DNA from: Lentisphaeraceae bacterium
GTDB taxonomy: Bacteria > Verrucomicrobiota > Kiritimatiellia > RFP12 > DVOR01
Reading direction: 5' to 3'
Assembly (NCBI GenBank): GCA_004555175.1
Contig: SFJE01000006.1
Span: forward strand, 3,768 to 67,767
DNA length: 64,000 nt
Both the position numbers and the translations under genes were made by a program. The notes under the pieces were generated by a model. It did not search any database, was not told the DNA's origin, and saw only the letters and a program-made list of their open reading frames with translations. Shown here in pieces: positions 22,485 through 31,325 of the stretch; the first letter of the stretch is position 1, and every line of letters starts with the position of its first letter.

Positions 22485-24341
22485 TTACTCAATCTCTGCG
22501 ATGGGCGAGCCCTTCTGGACATTGTCGCCAGGCTTGACCAAGAAACGGACGATCTTGCAATCTTCCGTGGCCTTCACCGGGTTGAAGAGCTTCATAGCCT
22601 CAAGCACGCAGACCGGCTCGCCAGCCTTCACCGTGGCACCCTCTTCGACCATATTGGCCTTGCCGGGCGCATCGGAGCGGTAGAAGGTGCCCGTGAGCGT
22701 GGCGTTGAGGGTCTTAGCGGGCTTGGCCGGCGCAGCGGGAGCCGCGGCCTCGGCCGCCGGAGCCGTTTCAGCCGCCGGCACCGTGGCCAGCGCCGCGGCG
22801 TCGACCTTAATGCCGCCACCGAGCGACCCGAAGAGCGCGACGAACTGCTTGCCAATCACGGCAAACTTAGCATCATCCGGGGTAAGCGGCGCGGGCTTGG
22901 GCGCCTCTTCGGCGGCCTTGGCTTCGGCTTCGGCCTTGGCCATCGTCATCTCGGTATCGGCCGGGATGGGGTCGCGCTCGCCTTCGGGTTTGGCGCGCCA
23001 AGTGAAGTAATCCAGCGCCACGGCCGGGAACATGCAGTAGGAGAGGATGTCCTCTTCGCTCTTTACCAGCTTGGGATCGAGCTCCTTGGCGGCCTGGGCC
23101 AAGCCGGGCTTAATCAGGTCGGCCGGGCGGCAGGTAATCTTCTTTTCGCCATTGAGAATCTTCTTCTCAAGCTTAGGATCAACCGGTGCGGGCGAACGGC
23201 CGTAGTAGCCGGCCACATACTGGCGCGTTTCGTTGGAGACCATCTCGTAGCGCTTGCCGGCCAGGACATTGAGAACGGCCTGCACGCCCATAATCTGCGA
23301 GGTCGGCGTGACCAGGGGCGGATAGCCCATATCCTTGCGCACGCGCGGGAGCTCCTCGAGCACCTCGGGCAGGCGGTCCAAGGCATCCTGCTGGGCCAGC
23401 TGGCTACGGGTGTTGGAGATCATGCCGCCGGGAATGTGGTGCAACAGCACCTGCACATCCACCACCTCAGCACCAGCATTGGCCTTGAGGGCGCGATCGG
23501 GCTTGAGCTTCTTGAAGTAGTTATCAATCTCGGTCAGGCGCTCGGTCTTCAGACCCGTCTCGTAGCCCAACCCTTCGAAGATGGCGCGCATCGTGCCGTG
23601 GGCCGGCTGCGAGGAGAAGCCCGAGAGGGTGGCCACCGAGCAATCGATGGCACCGGCACCGGCTTCCACGGCGGCCATGTACATCGCCGGGGCCATGCCA
23701 CTGGTCATATGCGAGTGAACCTCGATGGGCAGGTCGGGCAGCGCCTTCTTCAGACCGCTGACCAGCTCGCGTGCGGCGGCGGGGTCGAGGATGCCGGCCA
23801 TATCCTTGATGGCCAAGCTGTCGATCCCCAAATCGACCTGCGCCTTAGCGAACTTCACATAGTTGGCCACCGTGTGCACGGGCGAGACGGTGTAACAGAT
23901 GGTGCCCTGCGCGTGCCCGCCATACTTCTTGACAGCCTTGATGGAGGCCTCCAGGTTGCGCACATCATTGAGCGCATCGAAGCAACGGAAGATGTCCATC
24001 CCGTTCTCGCACATCTTGGCGATGCAACGCTCAAGGACATCATCGGGATAGTGCTTGTAACCCAGGCAGTTCTGCCCGCGCAGGAGCATCTGCAGCGGCG
24101 TCTTCTTGCAAACCGCCTTAATCTGGCGCAGACGCTCCCAAGGATCTTCGCGCAAGAAGCGCATACACACATCGAAGGTGGCTCCGCCCCAGCACTCAAT
24201 GGCATAGAAGCCGGCATCGTCCACCGCCTCAAGGATGCCCAAGATGTCCTTCGTCCGCATACGCGTGGCCCAGAGCGACTGGTGCGCATCGCGCAACGAG
24301 GTGTCTACAAAGCGAACCGTCTTCTTCTCGGCTTTAGCCAT
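22485..24341 (-). CDS. Biotin-dependent carboxyltransferase: oxaloacetate decarboxylase alpha / pyruvate carboxylase subunit B
   Basis: 618 residues. N-terminal carboxyltransferase TIM barrel: FVDTSLRDAHQSLWATRM, the QMLLRGQNCLGY block, and AIKDMAG with the carbamylated Lys. A linker rich in Ala/Pro/Glu (about 490-540) leads to a biotinyl domain at about 545-618 with VLEAMKLFN; the biotinyl Lys stands in EAMKL, where EAMKM is most common. It moves CO2 between oxaloacetate or pyruvate and biotin. No beta/gamma membrane subunits and no biotin carboxylase are next to it, so decarboxylase versus carboxylase cannot be settled here. Own promoter upstream. Confidence 0.88.
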   Translation of the reverse strand: MAKAEKKTVRFVDTSLRDAHQSLWATRMRTKDILGILEAVDDAGFYAIECWGGATFDVCMRFLREDPWERLRQIKAVCKKTPLQMLLRGQNCLGYKHYPDDVLERCIAKMCENGMDIFRCFDALNDVRNLEASIKAVKKYGGHAQGTICYTVSPVHTVANYVKFAKAQVDLGIDSLAIKDMAGILDPAAARELVSGLKKALPDLPIEVHSHMTSGMAPAMYMAAVEAGAGAIDCSVATLSGFSSQPAHGTMRAIFEGLGYETGLKTERLTEIDNYFKKLKPDRALKANAGAEVVDVQVLLHHIPGGMISNTRSQLAQQDALDRLPEVLEELPRVRKDMGYPPLVTPTSQIMGVQAVLNVLAGKRYEMVSNETRQYVAGYYGRSPAPVDPKLEKKILNGEKKITCRPADLIKPGLAQAAKELDPKLVKSEEDILSYCMFPAVALDYFTWRAKPEGERDPIPADTEMTMAKAEAEAKAAEEAPKPAPLTPDDAKFAVIGKQFVALFGSLGGGIKVDAAALATVPAAETAPAAEAAAPAAPAKPAKTLNATLTGTFYRSDAPGKANMVEEGATVKAGEPVCVLEAMKLFNPVKATEDCKIVRFLVKPGDNVQKGSPIAEIE

Positions 24342-24397
24342 AAACTGTATCCTTTCGGTTTCTTCGGTCTTTCAACGCGAAATCATAAAGTGCCGCT

Positions 24398-24427
24398 ATT
24401 ATCCCACTTCATCCCCCTCCGCGTCAA
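24398..24427 (-). promoter_or_regulatory. Promoter of the biotin-dependent carboxyltransferase
   Basis: On minus: TTGACG (24427-24422), 18-bp spacer, GATAAT (24403-24398), about 57 bp before the ATG. Confidence 0.7.
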
Positions 24428-24556
24428 GCGCTCTGCACAGAAAGTTGCTTTTGGGAAATGTCCTCACGGCTTAGGTGGGCCTAACACGGTTTGCGCCAGC
24501 GCTGTCGACTGTCGGCTGTCCGCTGTCGGCTGTTCTGGCCGCTACGGCGGCTGAAA

Positions 24557-25330
24557 CTACTTCAGCCGCTCGTAGGCTGCGTTGATCTCGGCCATTCGGT
24601 CGGAAGCCTGCTTGAGGAGCGTCTCGGGGAGACCCTGTGCCTGAAGGCGATCGGGGTGGAGTTCCTTGACCTTCTGGCGGTAGGCGCGCTTGATCTCTTC
24701 TGGGGTGGCGTTGGCGGCGAGGCCCAAAAGCGCCAGGTCGCGTGCACGCTGCGCGCCGGCATCTTCGCGCGGTTGATAGACGCGTTCGCGTTGGCGCTGG
24801 GAGTCCGAGGCGAAGGCCGCGCCGCCCATCATTGGGCGCAGGATCAACTGCACCAGGGCCAAGGGGAGACCAAAAATCTGTGCAGCCCCCAACAACATCT
24901 CACACGCCTGCGGCGGCAAATCCCCCTCCGCGCACGCCACACGCGCCAAGAAGCGGAAGGTGACCACGCGGACCTCGAAGTTGCCACAGAACTCCGCCAG
25001 CGCCTGTGCGCTCTCGCGCCAAGTTTCTGGCTCGGCCTTTCCCTCGCGGAAGGCCTCCTGAGCCAACTTCAACTCCTCGCCTGAGAGCTGCAGCTCACGA
25101 AAGATCCGCTCAACCCCGGCAATCTCGCGCTCGGTCACGCGTCCATCGGCCTTGGCAATCTTCCCCAAGAGCCCCATCAAGTGATAGATATACTCCAACC
25201 GATGGCGCTTGGCAGAGGCGCTCTCCGTGCGCGCTTCACCGCCCACAAAGAGCTCGCGCACCAGCCCCCAGAGCCAGCGGATGACCCACACCAGGATGAC
25301 AAGCCGGATCAGTTGCCCCAGGCAGCCCAT
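24557..25330 (-). CDS. DjlA-like membrane-anchored co-chaperone: TerB-like plus J domain
   Basis: 257 residues. Residues 6-28 form one membrane span (IRLVILVWVIRWLWGLV). Residues about 45-165 are a TerB/DjlA-N helical domain with acidic positions (KIAKADGRVTEREI). Residues about 190-257 are a J domain with HPD in KELHPDRLQ, which stimulates DnaK. This is the DjlA layout. Start: ATG 25330 has GGAGG seven bases upstream; the TTG at 25348 would overlap the prfA stop and removes that spacing. Gene begins 14 bp after prfA, so cotranscription with rpmE-prfA is likely. Confidence 0.85.
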   Translation of the reverse strand: MGCLGQLIRLVILVWVIRWLWGLVRELFVGGEARTESASAKRHRLEYIYHLMGLLGKIAKADGRVTEREIAGVERIFRELQLSGEELKLAQEAFREGKAEPETWRESAQALAEFCGNFEVRVVTFRFLARVACAEGDLPPQACEMLLGAAQIFGLPLALVQLILRPMMGGAAFASDSQRQRERVYQPREDAGAQRARDLALLGLAANATPEEIKRAYRQKVKELHPDRLQAQGLPETLLKQASDRMAEINAAYERLK

Positions 25331-25344
25331 CTCGTCCTCCGAGC

Positions 25345-26424
25345 TCAAGCCTGCTCCGTGGCTGCGGCCAGACGCTGCTTCAGGTCGAAGTCCTCCAACT
25401 GCTCCAAGAGCCCATCGAGTTCGCCCTCCATCACGCGGTCGAGGGAGTAGAGGGTGAGGTTGATGCGGTGGTCGGTCAACCGGTTCTGCGGAAAATTATA
25501 GGTGCGGATTCGCTGAGATCGATCGCCGCTCCCGCGCAAGGTCAAGCGCGTGGCCCCGGCTTTGGCCTCCTCGGCCTGCCGCCGCGCATCGAGAATGCGC
25601 GACTTGAGCACCGCCAACGCCTTCTCCTTGTTCCGGTGCTGACTTCGTTCATCCTGGCACTGCGCCACCAACCCCGTGGGCAGGTGCGTAATGCGAATGG
25701 CCGAGTAGGTGGTGTTCACCCCCTGCCCGCCGTGGCCGCCCGCACAGAAGATGTCAATGCGCAGCTCGCTCTCGGGAATCTCCAGCTCGTCCTCCTCATC
25801 GGCCTCTGGCAAGACAATCACCGTCGCCGCCGACGTGTGGATGCGCCCCTGCGCCTCCGTCACCGGCACGCGTTGAACCCGGTGCCCACCGCTCTCAAAA
25901 CGGAAGCGCCCATACGGGCTCTCGCCGCCGGAGATGGTAAAGACCACCTCCTTGTAGCCGCCGAGCTCATTCTGCGCCTCGTCCATCACCGAAATCGTGT
26001 AGCCGTGCGCCTCGCAATACTTGAGATACATTCGGAAGAGGTCCCCGGCAAAGAGCGCCGCCTCATCGCCCCCCGTCCCGGCGCGGATTTCCACCATCGC
26101 ATTGCGCTCATCCAGCGGGTCGGCCGGCAAGAGCGCCCGCAACAGCCGCTCCTCAGCCTTTGGCAACTCCGCCTCGGCACGGGCAATCTCCTCGCGCGCC
26201 ATCTCGGCCATCTCGGGGTCAGACTCCATCTCGCGGGCTGCCGCCAGGTCGCTCTCCAACCCAAAGGCATGCTCAGCGGCCGCTTCGATCCGCTTCAGAC
26301 GCGTATGTTCGCGCAGGACCTCCTGATACCGCTTGCGATTTCCCGTCACCGCCGGATCGGCCATCTCGGCCTCCACCACCGCCAGCCGCTCCAACGCCTT
26401 GGCAATCTGTCCGCGCTCAATCAT
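25345..26424 (-). CDS. prfA: Peptide chain release factor 1
   Basis: 359 residues, standard length. The catalytic GGQ stands in GGHGGQGVNTT (about residue 230), preceded by the codon-recognition P-V-T motif in RVPVTEAQGRIHTSA (about 185-187), which marks RF1 (UAA/UAG) rather than RF2 (SPF). The residue after GGQ is Gly (often His in RF1). The substrate Gln is normally methylated by PrmC, which is not in this window. It lies between rpmE and the djlA-like gene, with a 137-bp repeat-bearing gap to rpmE. Confidence 0.96.
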   Translation of the reverse strand: MIERGQIAKALERLAVVEAEMADPAVTGNRKRYQEVLREHTRLKRIEAAAEHAFGLESDLAAAREMESDPEMAEMAREEIARAEAELPKAEERLLRALLPADPLDERNAMVEIRAGTGGDEAALFAGDLFRMYLKYCEAHGYTISVMDEAQNELGGYKEVVFTISGGESPYGRFRFESGGHRVQRVPVTEAQGRIHTSAATVIVLPEADEEDELEIPESELRIDIFCAGGHGGQGVNTTYSAIRITHLPTGLVAQCQDERSQHRNKEKALAVLKSRILDARRQAEEAKAGATRLTLRGSGDRSQRIRTYNFPQNRLTDHRINLTLYSLDRVMEGELDGLLEQLEDFDLKQRLAAATEQA

Positions 26425-26561
26425 CGTCTATTCCCCTTTCAAGCCCAACACACAAAAAACAGCAAACAGCCGGCAACCGCTCCAGCTACGCCCCGGTCTC
26501 CCGGAGCCGCTTCGCTCCACGCCGCGCTGTTCGCTGTCTGCCGCTCTGCGCAAACGGAAGA

Positions 26562-26762
26562 TTACTTCTTGCCGTAGCGCTGCATGAACTTGTCGATGCG
26601 CCCTTCGGTGTCCATCACCGTCTTCTTGCCGGTGTAGTAAGGATGGCAAGCCGAGCAGACGTTGCAGGTCATTTCCTTCTTCGTGGAGCGGGTGTGAATC
26701 ACGTTGCCGCACGCGCAGGTGATCGTCGCGTCTTCGTACTTGGGATGAATGTCTTTCTTCAT
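26562..26762 (-). CDS. rpmE: Ribosomal protein bL31, zinc-binding type
   Basis: 66 residues. Cys16, Cys18, Cys33, Cys36 and Cys39 include the zinc-binding set of the C+ form of L31; the block HPYYTGKK is diagnostic. It bridges the 50S and 30S subunits. It is transcribed from a clear promoter and followed by prfA, a common rpmE-prfA order. Confidence 0.96.
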   Translation of the reverse strand: MKKDIHPKYEDATITCACGNVIHTRSTKKEMTCNVCSACHPYYTGKKTVMDTEGRIDKFMQRYGKK

Positions 26763-26798
26763 AACGTAAAAGCCTTTCTACCTCTAAAAAGTCACGCC

Positions 26799-26827
26799 AC
26801 TATAACATACCCGCCGCCACCCGTCAA
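26799..26827 (-). promoter_or_regulatory. Promoter of rpmE
   Basis: On minus: TTGACG (26827-26822), 17-bp spacer, TATAGT (26804-26799). Near-consensus and about 37 bp before the rpmE ATG. Confidence 0.85.
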
Positions 26828-26843
26828 GCCCCTTCGGCGCCTC

Positions 26844-27055
26844 AAGGTGCTCGCTGTCGCTCGCGTGAAGGCCGAGCAGGGCGAGGCGCTATGCCAACAC
26901 GGTGAAGGCGCGCTAGGCCGGATCATCCGGATCATCCGGAGATCCCGGAGGCGGCCCGCCAATGGGGGGGCAGGGGGCAAGGCCCCCTCGCGTGAGCGCG
27001 CGACCGAAGGCGCTATGCCGCATAGACAATTCACGGCTTACTTTACAACTGGGGC
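26844..27055 (+). repeat. Interspersed ~210-bp element, copy 1
   Basis: It opens with AAGGTGCTCGCTGTCGCTCG, continues through GAAGGCCGAG, GCTATGCCAACACGG, two GGATCATCC units, GGCGGCCCGCCAATGGGGG and GCGTGAGCGCGCGA, and ends ACTTTACAACTGGGG. The same ordered blocks occur at 53477-53708 (inverted) and 62602-62750. Reading frames inside it are not conserved as proteins. A non-coding mobile or structural repeat is likely. Confidence 0.8.
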
Positions 27056-27127
27056 TATCCAATTATACTTCTCATTCATTTGAATATTCCCCGGACACCA
27101 ATGGCGCTCGGGCGGGGTGGAATTAAC

Positions 27128-27309
27128 AAGGCCCCGTCTTATTGGCAATAAGGCCCCGTCTTATTGCCAACAAGACGGGGCCTTATTTATTCAAGTCGCC
27201 CGGGAAGCGAGTTAACCTAGCGCGGAAGTGTGATATATGGCGGTGCTTGATCGGTTGGAACTGTCTAATGTGAAAGGCGTATGACAATGAGCAAACAGAC
27301 TGATACGAA
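27128..27309 (+). repeat. Duplicated promoter/start module with hairpins, copy B
   Basis: Inverted relative to copy A (12251-12460). It contains three AAGGCCCCGTCTT/AAGACGGGGCCTT hairpin units (27132-27186), the GAGTTAACC...TATATG promoter-like region, and AAAGGCG then ATG with MSKQTDTN, continuing only five codons to TGA near 27328. The ribosome binding site differs from copy A by one base (AAAGGCG for AAAGGAG). A truncated gene start. Confidence 0.75.
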
Positions 27310-27329
27310 TGCGCGCGTGCGCGTTTGAG

Positions 27330-27359
27330 TTGCGCGGGGGGAGGGGAAAAGGCTATACT
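27330..27359 (+). promoter_or_regulatory. Probable promoter of rsfS-lysA
   Basis: TTGCGC at 27330-27335, 18-bp spacer, TATACT at 27354-27359; the same hexamers as at 12802. About 60 bp before the rsfS start. Confidence 0.65.
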
Positions 27360-27418
27360 ATGGGGCTGAAAGAAGGAATCGCTACTGAACGGACGAACGA
27401 GTTGAAGGAAGCAGAGTG

Positions 27419-27775
27419 ATGGATCAGAAGAGCGAAGGATTGGCGTTGGGGATTGCCCAGGCGCTGTATGACACACAGGCGGAGGGAATCCGCGTGTTGG
27501 ATGTGCGTGGGGTGTCGACGGTGACGGATTACTGCGTGGTGGCGTCGGGGACGTCGGCGCCGCACTTGAAGGCGTTGCAGCGTGCGGCGGTGGGTTATCT
27601 AAAGACGCAGGAGGGCGGGACGTACCGTTGCTCGGGGGAGGCGGATAGCGGCTGGGTGCTGTTGGATGCCTTCACGGTGGTGGTGCATCTCTTTGTGCCC
27701 GAGGCGCGGGAGTACTACGACATTGAGGCGTTGTGGAAGGGCGCCAAGGAGTTGCCCTTCACGCCGGAAGCGTAA
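27419..27775 (+). CDS. rsfS: Ribosomal silencing factor
   Basis: 118 residues. The RsfS/Iojap fold is recognised by VLDVRGVSTVTDYCVVASG, the SGWVLLDAFTVVVHLF block and REYYDIEALW near the C-terminus. RsfS binds uL14 and blocks 30S-50S joining in starvation. ATG 27419 is chosen over the overlapping GTG at 27416; GAAGGAAG lies upstream. The lysA gene follows after 24 bp. Confidence 0.92.
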   Translation: MDQKSEGLALGIAQALYDTQAEGIRVLDVRGVSTVTDYCVVASGTSAPHLKALQRAAVGYLKTQEGGTYRCSGEADSGWVLLDAFTVVVHLFVPEAREYYDIEALWKGAKELPFTPEA

Positions 27776-27799
27776 CCTTATTATAGAAAGAGACGAGCG

Positions 27800-29080
27800 A
27801 TGAGCGACGAGACGATTGCTAGCCCAAAGACCCTGCCGTGCACGGAAGCGAAGTTGCGGGAGATTGCCGCGCAGTGGCCCACCCCCTTCCACCTCTATGA
27901 TGAGAAGGCGATTCGCGCGAATGCGCGGCGTCTGCGCAAGGCCTTTGCGTGGAATGCGGGCTTCCGAAACTTCTTTGCGGTAAAGGCCGCGCCGAACCCC
28001 TATCTGATGCGCGTGTTGCAGGAGGAAGGGTTTGGGGCAGATTGCTCCTCGCTGCCCGAGCTCTTGCTCAGCGAGCGGGTGGGGCTGCCGGGCGAGGCGA
28101 TGATGTTCACCTCCAATGATACGCCGGCCGAGGAGTTTGCCAAGGCCAAGGCCTTGGGCGCGAATATCAACCTCGATGACATCAGCCACATCGACTTCCT
28201 GGAGCGCACCTGCGGCCTGCCCGAGCGGGTCTGCTTCCGCTACAATCCCGGCCCCTTGAAGGGGGGCAACGCCATTATTGGCAAGCCCGAGGAGGCGAAG
28301 TATGGCTTTACGCGCGAGCAACTCTTTGAGGGCTACGCGCTGCTCAAGGCCAAGGGGGTCAAGCGCTTTGGTCTGCACACGATGGTGGCGAGCAACGAGC
28401 TCAACCCGCAGTATTTTATCGACACGGCCATCCTGCTCTTCGACCTCATCATCGAGCTCAAGGAGAAGTTGGGGATTACCTTCGACTTTGTGAACCTCGG
28501 CGGTGGCATTGGCATCCCCTATCGCCCCGAGCAGCAGGGCGTGGACCTTGAGCGCGTGGGCGAGGGCATCCGCCAGGCCTACCAGACGCACCTCCTGGAC
28601 AAGGGCCACCCCGAATTGGCCATCTATCTGGAGTGCGGCCGCTGCATCACCGGGCCCTATGGCTACCTCGTCTCGACCGTCCGCCACCTTAAGCACATCT
28701 ACCGCGACTACGTGGGGCTTGATGCTTGCATGGCCAACCTCATGCGCCCGGCCCTCTACGGCGCCTACCACCACATCACCGTGCTGGGCAAGGAGGCGCT
28801 CCCCAAGGACCATGTCTACGACATCACCGGTTCGCTCTGCGAGAACAACGACAAGTTCGCCATCCAGCGCGCCTTCCCGGAAATTGTCCCTGGCGACATC
28901 CTGGTGCTCCACGATGCCGGCGCTCACGGTCACGCCATGGGCTTCAACTACAATGGTAAGCTCCGCTCCGCCGAACTCCTCCTGCGCGAAGATGGCTCGG
29001 TGAAGGAAATCCGCCGCGCCGAGACGATTGACGACTACTTCGCCACCCTCGACTTCGCCGGTCTCGCCAACTTCCAGTAA
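27800..29080 (+). CDS. lysA: Diaminopimelate decarboxylase-like PLP enzyme
   Basis: 426 residues. Fold-type III decarboxylase: PLP Lys62 in FFAVKAAPNP, Gly-rich phosphate site in VNLGGGIGIPY, and ECGRCITGPYG. The active-site motif contributed by the second subunit reads SLCENNDKFA instead of the common CESxD, a variant I associate with a subgroup of bacterial LysA. It would convert meso-diaminopimelate to lysine. Other members of the fold (ornithine/arginine or carboxynorspermidine decarboxylases) are possible but fit less well. ATG follows AAGAGACGAGCG. In line with rsfS. Confidence 0.85.
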   Translation: MSDETIASPKTLPCTEAKLREIAAQWPTPFHLYDEKAIRANARRLRKAFAWNAGFRNFFAVKAAPNPYLMRVLQEEGFGADCSSLPELLLSERVGLPGEAMMFTSNDTPAEEFAKAKALGANINLDDISHIDFLERTCGLPERVCFRYNPGPLKGGNAIIGKPEEAKYGFTREQLFEGYALLKAKGVKRFGLHTMVASNELNPQYFIDTAILLFDLIIELKEKLGITFDFVNLGGGIGIPYRPEQQGVDLERVGEGIRQAYQTHLLDKGHPELAIYLECGRCITGPYGYLVSTVRHLKHIYRDYVGLDACMANLMRPALYGAYHHITVLGKEALPKDHVYDITGSLCENNDKFAIQRAFPEIVPGDILVLHDAGAHGHAMGFNYNGKLRSAELLLREDGSVKEIRRAETIDDYFATLDFAGLANFQ

Positions 29081-29105
29081 TCGTGCGCCCAACCCAAGGA
29101 AGACG

Positions 29106-30686
29106 ATGACCCTTGTCCACTCCCTTAAAGGTGCCCTCCTAGCCGCGCTACTCTGCGTGAGCGCGGCGGCCTCGGCGCGCGTCACCTGGCTCGTCGGCCA
29201 GGGATTCCCGTTGCCCCCTGCGGAGGTGGTCGACAAACTCGGGCAACTCCTGGGCGAACCGGTCACCGCCATCACCGAAGGCACTGCCTCCCTCTGTGCG
29301 TGGGTGAACGACCCCGAGCGTGAGGCCGAACGCATCGACCTGTTGAAGGCCGATGCCCTCCTCGTCTCCCCCGCCGCCAACGAGTCCGAAGCGCTGACCT
29401 TTATGGCCCTGCGCGGTCTGGTGGCCCAGCGCGATGCGCGCTTGGCCCGCCCCATCTTGGTGGAGATGCGCAAGCCGCGCTACCAGATGAATGACCTCTA
29501 CGACCCCAAGGAGGCCCTCAAACAGGCGCGCTTGGCCCTCAACGCCCACTGCTCGCTCCTGCCCTTCTCGCGCATCTGGCGCAAGGTGTATACCGATGAC
29601 ACCTTCTACAACGGCAAGGTGCCCAAGGGCTCCGCCTCGGAAGCCTATATCCTCGCCGCCTCGATGGTGCTCGCCATCCGCGGAGAGAAGGCTCAAGTCC
29701 CCCCGATGGGCGGGCTCCATCCCGAGGTGGCCGAGGACCTTCTCGCCTCCATCGCCAAAGGCTTCGCCGAGCGCGAGGTGTTGGCCGACCTGGCGGCGCG
29801 GTTGCCGGCCGAGACGCTCCCCCAGCGCGCGGTCAACAAGCTCGACGTGCTGCTCTACAACGGCTCCTTTGAGCGTGCGCTGGCCCCCTGGCTCGAGCGG
29901 ATCGCCCAAGCCGAGGGGCGTGAACTGACAATCCACTACACCACCGAGGGTGACCTCGAGAGCGACCTGCCCGGACTCTTCCGAACCACCACCGACACGC
30001 CCGGCCTCCCCAACGCTGCGTGCTACACGCGCCCGGCCTTCGCCGACCCCACCGGCTTGGAGGAGCTGGCCCATCTGGAAGAGATTTTGGCGCGCGACAG
30101 CGCCAAGCCCCATTGGCTCCCCTTCCCGCTGGCCGTGGCCGAGTGGACACGCACCCTCACCGGAAAACCCCTCTACGATCCGGCCGAGCCCGGATCTGCC
30201 ACCTATCTGCCCACCGCCCCGGCCGCGGCCATGTTCGCCGCGATGGTCTACCTAGATTGGACCGGCTCGGTGGCACTCCCCGAGCAATTGAGCGCGCAAG
30301 AGACGGTGGCTATCGGCATTGGTATTGATGTGATGCTCTCGATGCGTCTGCGCCAGTGCGACCCCAACGCCATCTTCTGTAAGCCCCTGGGCGAGAACCG
30401 CTATGCCTTTAATCTGTGGCGGCGGCCTGCCAAGAAGGTCGTTCTCTCGGTGGCGGTGATCAACCACCCCGGCCTCTGCGCCGAACCGCGCACGCTCACC
30501 TTCACGCCCAGCAACTTCTTTGCCCGCCAGAGCGTCACCCTCACGTCCGTTGAAGATGATCCGTTGATGCCGCCGCCGGCGGTGACCCAGCGGCAGCTGC
30601 CCGGCACCAAGGGTCCGCTCCTGCTGTGGAAGATTCCGGCGCAGCACCTCCCTGGCCAGAATAGCGGCCTGCGCGCGTTGGAGTAA
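29106..30686 (+). CDS. Secreted protein of unknown function
   Basis: 526 residues with a signal peptide (about 1-24, LLAALLCVSAAASA). The body begins VTWLVGQGFPLPP and has no motif I know. The segment near residue 470 (LTFTPSNFFARQSVTLTSVED) resembles the repeated strand motif seen in Calx-beta-like and other extracellular beta-sandwich domains, so a C-terminal beta domain is plausible. Start ATG 29106; the frame open from 29028 overlaps lysA. 25 bp after lysA and 20 bp before scpB. Confidence 0.7.
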   Translation: MTLVHSLKGALLAALLCVSAAASARVTWLVGQGFPLPPAEVVDKLGQLLGEPVTAITEGTASLCAWVNDPEREAERIDLLKADALLVSPAANESEALTFMALRGLVAQRDARLARPILVEMRKPRYQMNDLYDPKEALKQARLALNAHCSLLPFSRIWRKVYTDDTFYNGKVPKGSASEAYILAASMVLAIRGEKAQVPPMGGLHPEVAEDLLASIAKGFAEREVLADLAARLPAETLPQRAVNKLDVLLYNGSFERALAPWLERIAQAEGRELTIHYTTEGDLESDLPGLFRTTTDTPGLPNAACYTRPAFADPTGLEELAHLEEILARDSAKPHWLPFPLAVAEWTRTLTGKPLYDPAEPGSATYLPTAPAAAMFAAMVYLDWTGSVALPEQLSAQETVAIGIGIDVMLSMRLRQCDPNAIFCKPLGENRYAFNLWRRPAKKVVLSVAVINHPGLCAEPRTLTFTPSNFFARQSVTLTSVEDDPLMPPPAVTQRQLPGTKGPLLLWKIPAQHLPGQNSGLRALE

Positions 30687-30706
30687 ACGGGCTCGCGGCG
30701 CGCACG

Positions 30707-31312
30707 ATGGCAGATGACAGTCGACAGTTGACCGGGGGTCGGGGGGACGAAGGGGCCTTGCCGCCCCCCAAGAGCTTACAGGCGGTCATTGGGGCGCTTC
30801 TCTTCGGGGCCAAGGCGCCGTTGACGGTTGCCGAGCTGCGCGCTACCTTGCAGCAGGTGGGCGAACAGGCCGAGCCGGGCACGCCGGCGGCCGAGTATGC
30901 CGCCATCTCCCCGCGCCAGATCCGCTCCTACCTCGAGGATATCGCCTCCGCCCTCACCCACTCCGATCTCGGTCTGCGCCTCTGCGAGGAGGATGGGCGC
31001 TTCTCCCTGCGCACCATCCCCGAGGCCGCCCCCTGGCTGCGCGCGCTCCTGCACACCGAGGCCCCGCAACGCCTCTCGCGCGCCGCCCTCGAAACCCTCG
31101 CCATCATCGCCTACCGCCAGCCCATCTCCCGCGCCGAGATTGAATCGGTCCGCGGCGTGTCGGTGGACCACACGGTGCGCGCGCTCCTCGAGCTCTCGCT
31201 GGTGCGCACCGTCGGGCGTAGCGAGTTGCCCGGCCGCCCCTTCCTCTATGGCACCACCGCCACCTTCCTTGAGCACTTCGGGCTGGCGTCGCTTGAGGAT
31301 CTGCCCCGCTAA
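30707..31312 (+). CDS. scpB: Segregation and condensation protein B
   Basis: 201 residues. Two winged-helix domains; LSRAALETLAIIAYRQPISR and GVSVDHTVRALLE are characteristic of ScpB. With ScpA it forms the kleisin part of the SMC condensin that compacts and segregates chromosomes. No scpA is in the window. The first ~20 codons (MADDSRQLTGGRGDEG) are derived from an ACAG-type repeat (GCAGATGACAGTCGACAG) and are not family-like; the fold starts near SLQAVIGALLFG, so the true start is uncertain. Confidence 0.9.
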   Translation: MADDSRQLTGGRGDEGALPPPKSLQAVIGALLFGAKAPLTVAELRATLQQVGEQAEPGTPAAEYAAISPRQIRSYLEDIASALTHSDLGLRLCEEDGRFSLRTIPEAAPWLRALLHTEAPQRLSRAALETLAIIAYRQPISRAEIESVRGVSVDHTVRALLELSLVRTVGRSELPGRPFLYGTTATFLEHFGLASLEDLPR

Positions 31313-31325
31313 GGGCCGCCGCGCG

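Noticed and set aside
22473..24554. 693-codon plus-strand frame opposite the biotin-dependent carboxyltransferase
   Set aside because: Shadow frame; the minus-strand gene has a promoter, start signals and family motifs throughout.
26792..27034. 80-codon frame on minus upstream of rpmE
   Set aside because: Falls in the interspersed element and overlaps the rpmE promoter; no coding evidence.
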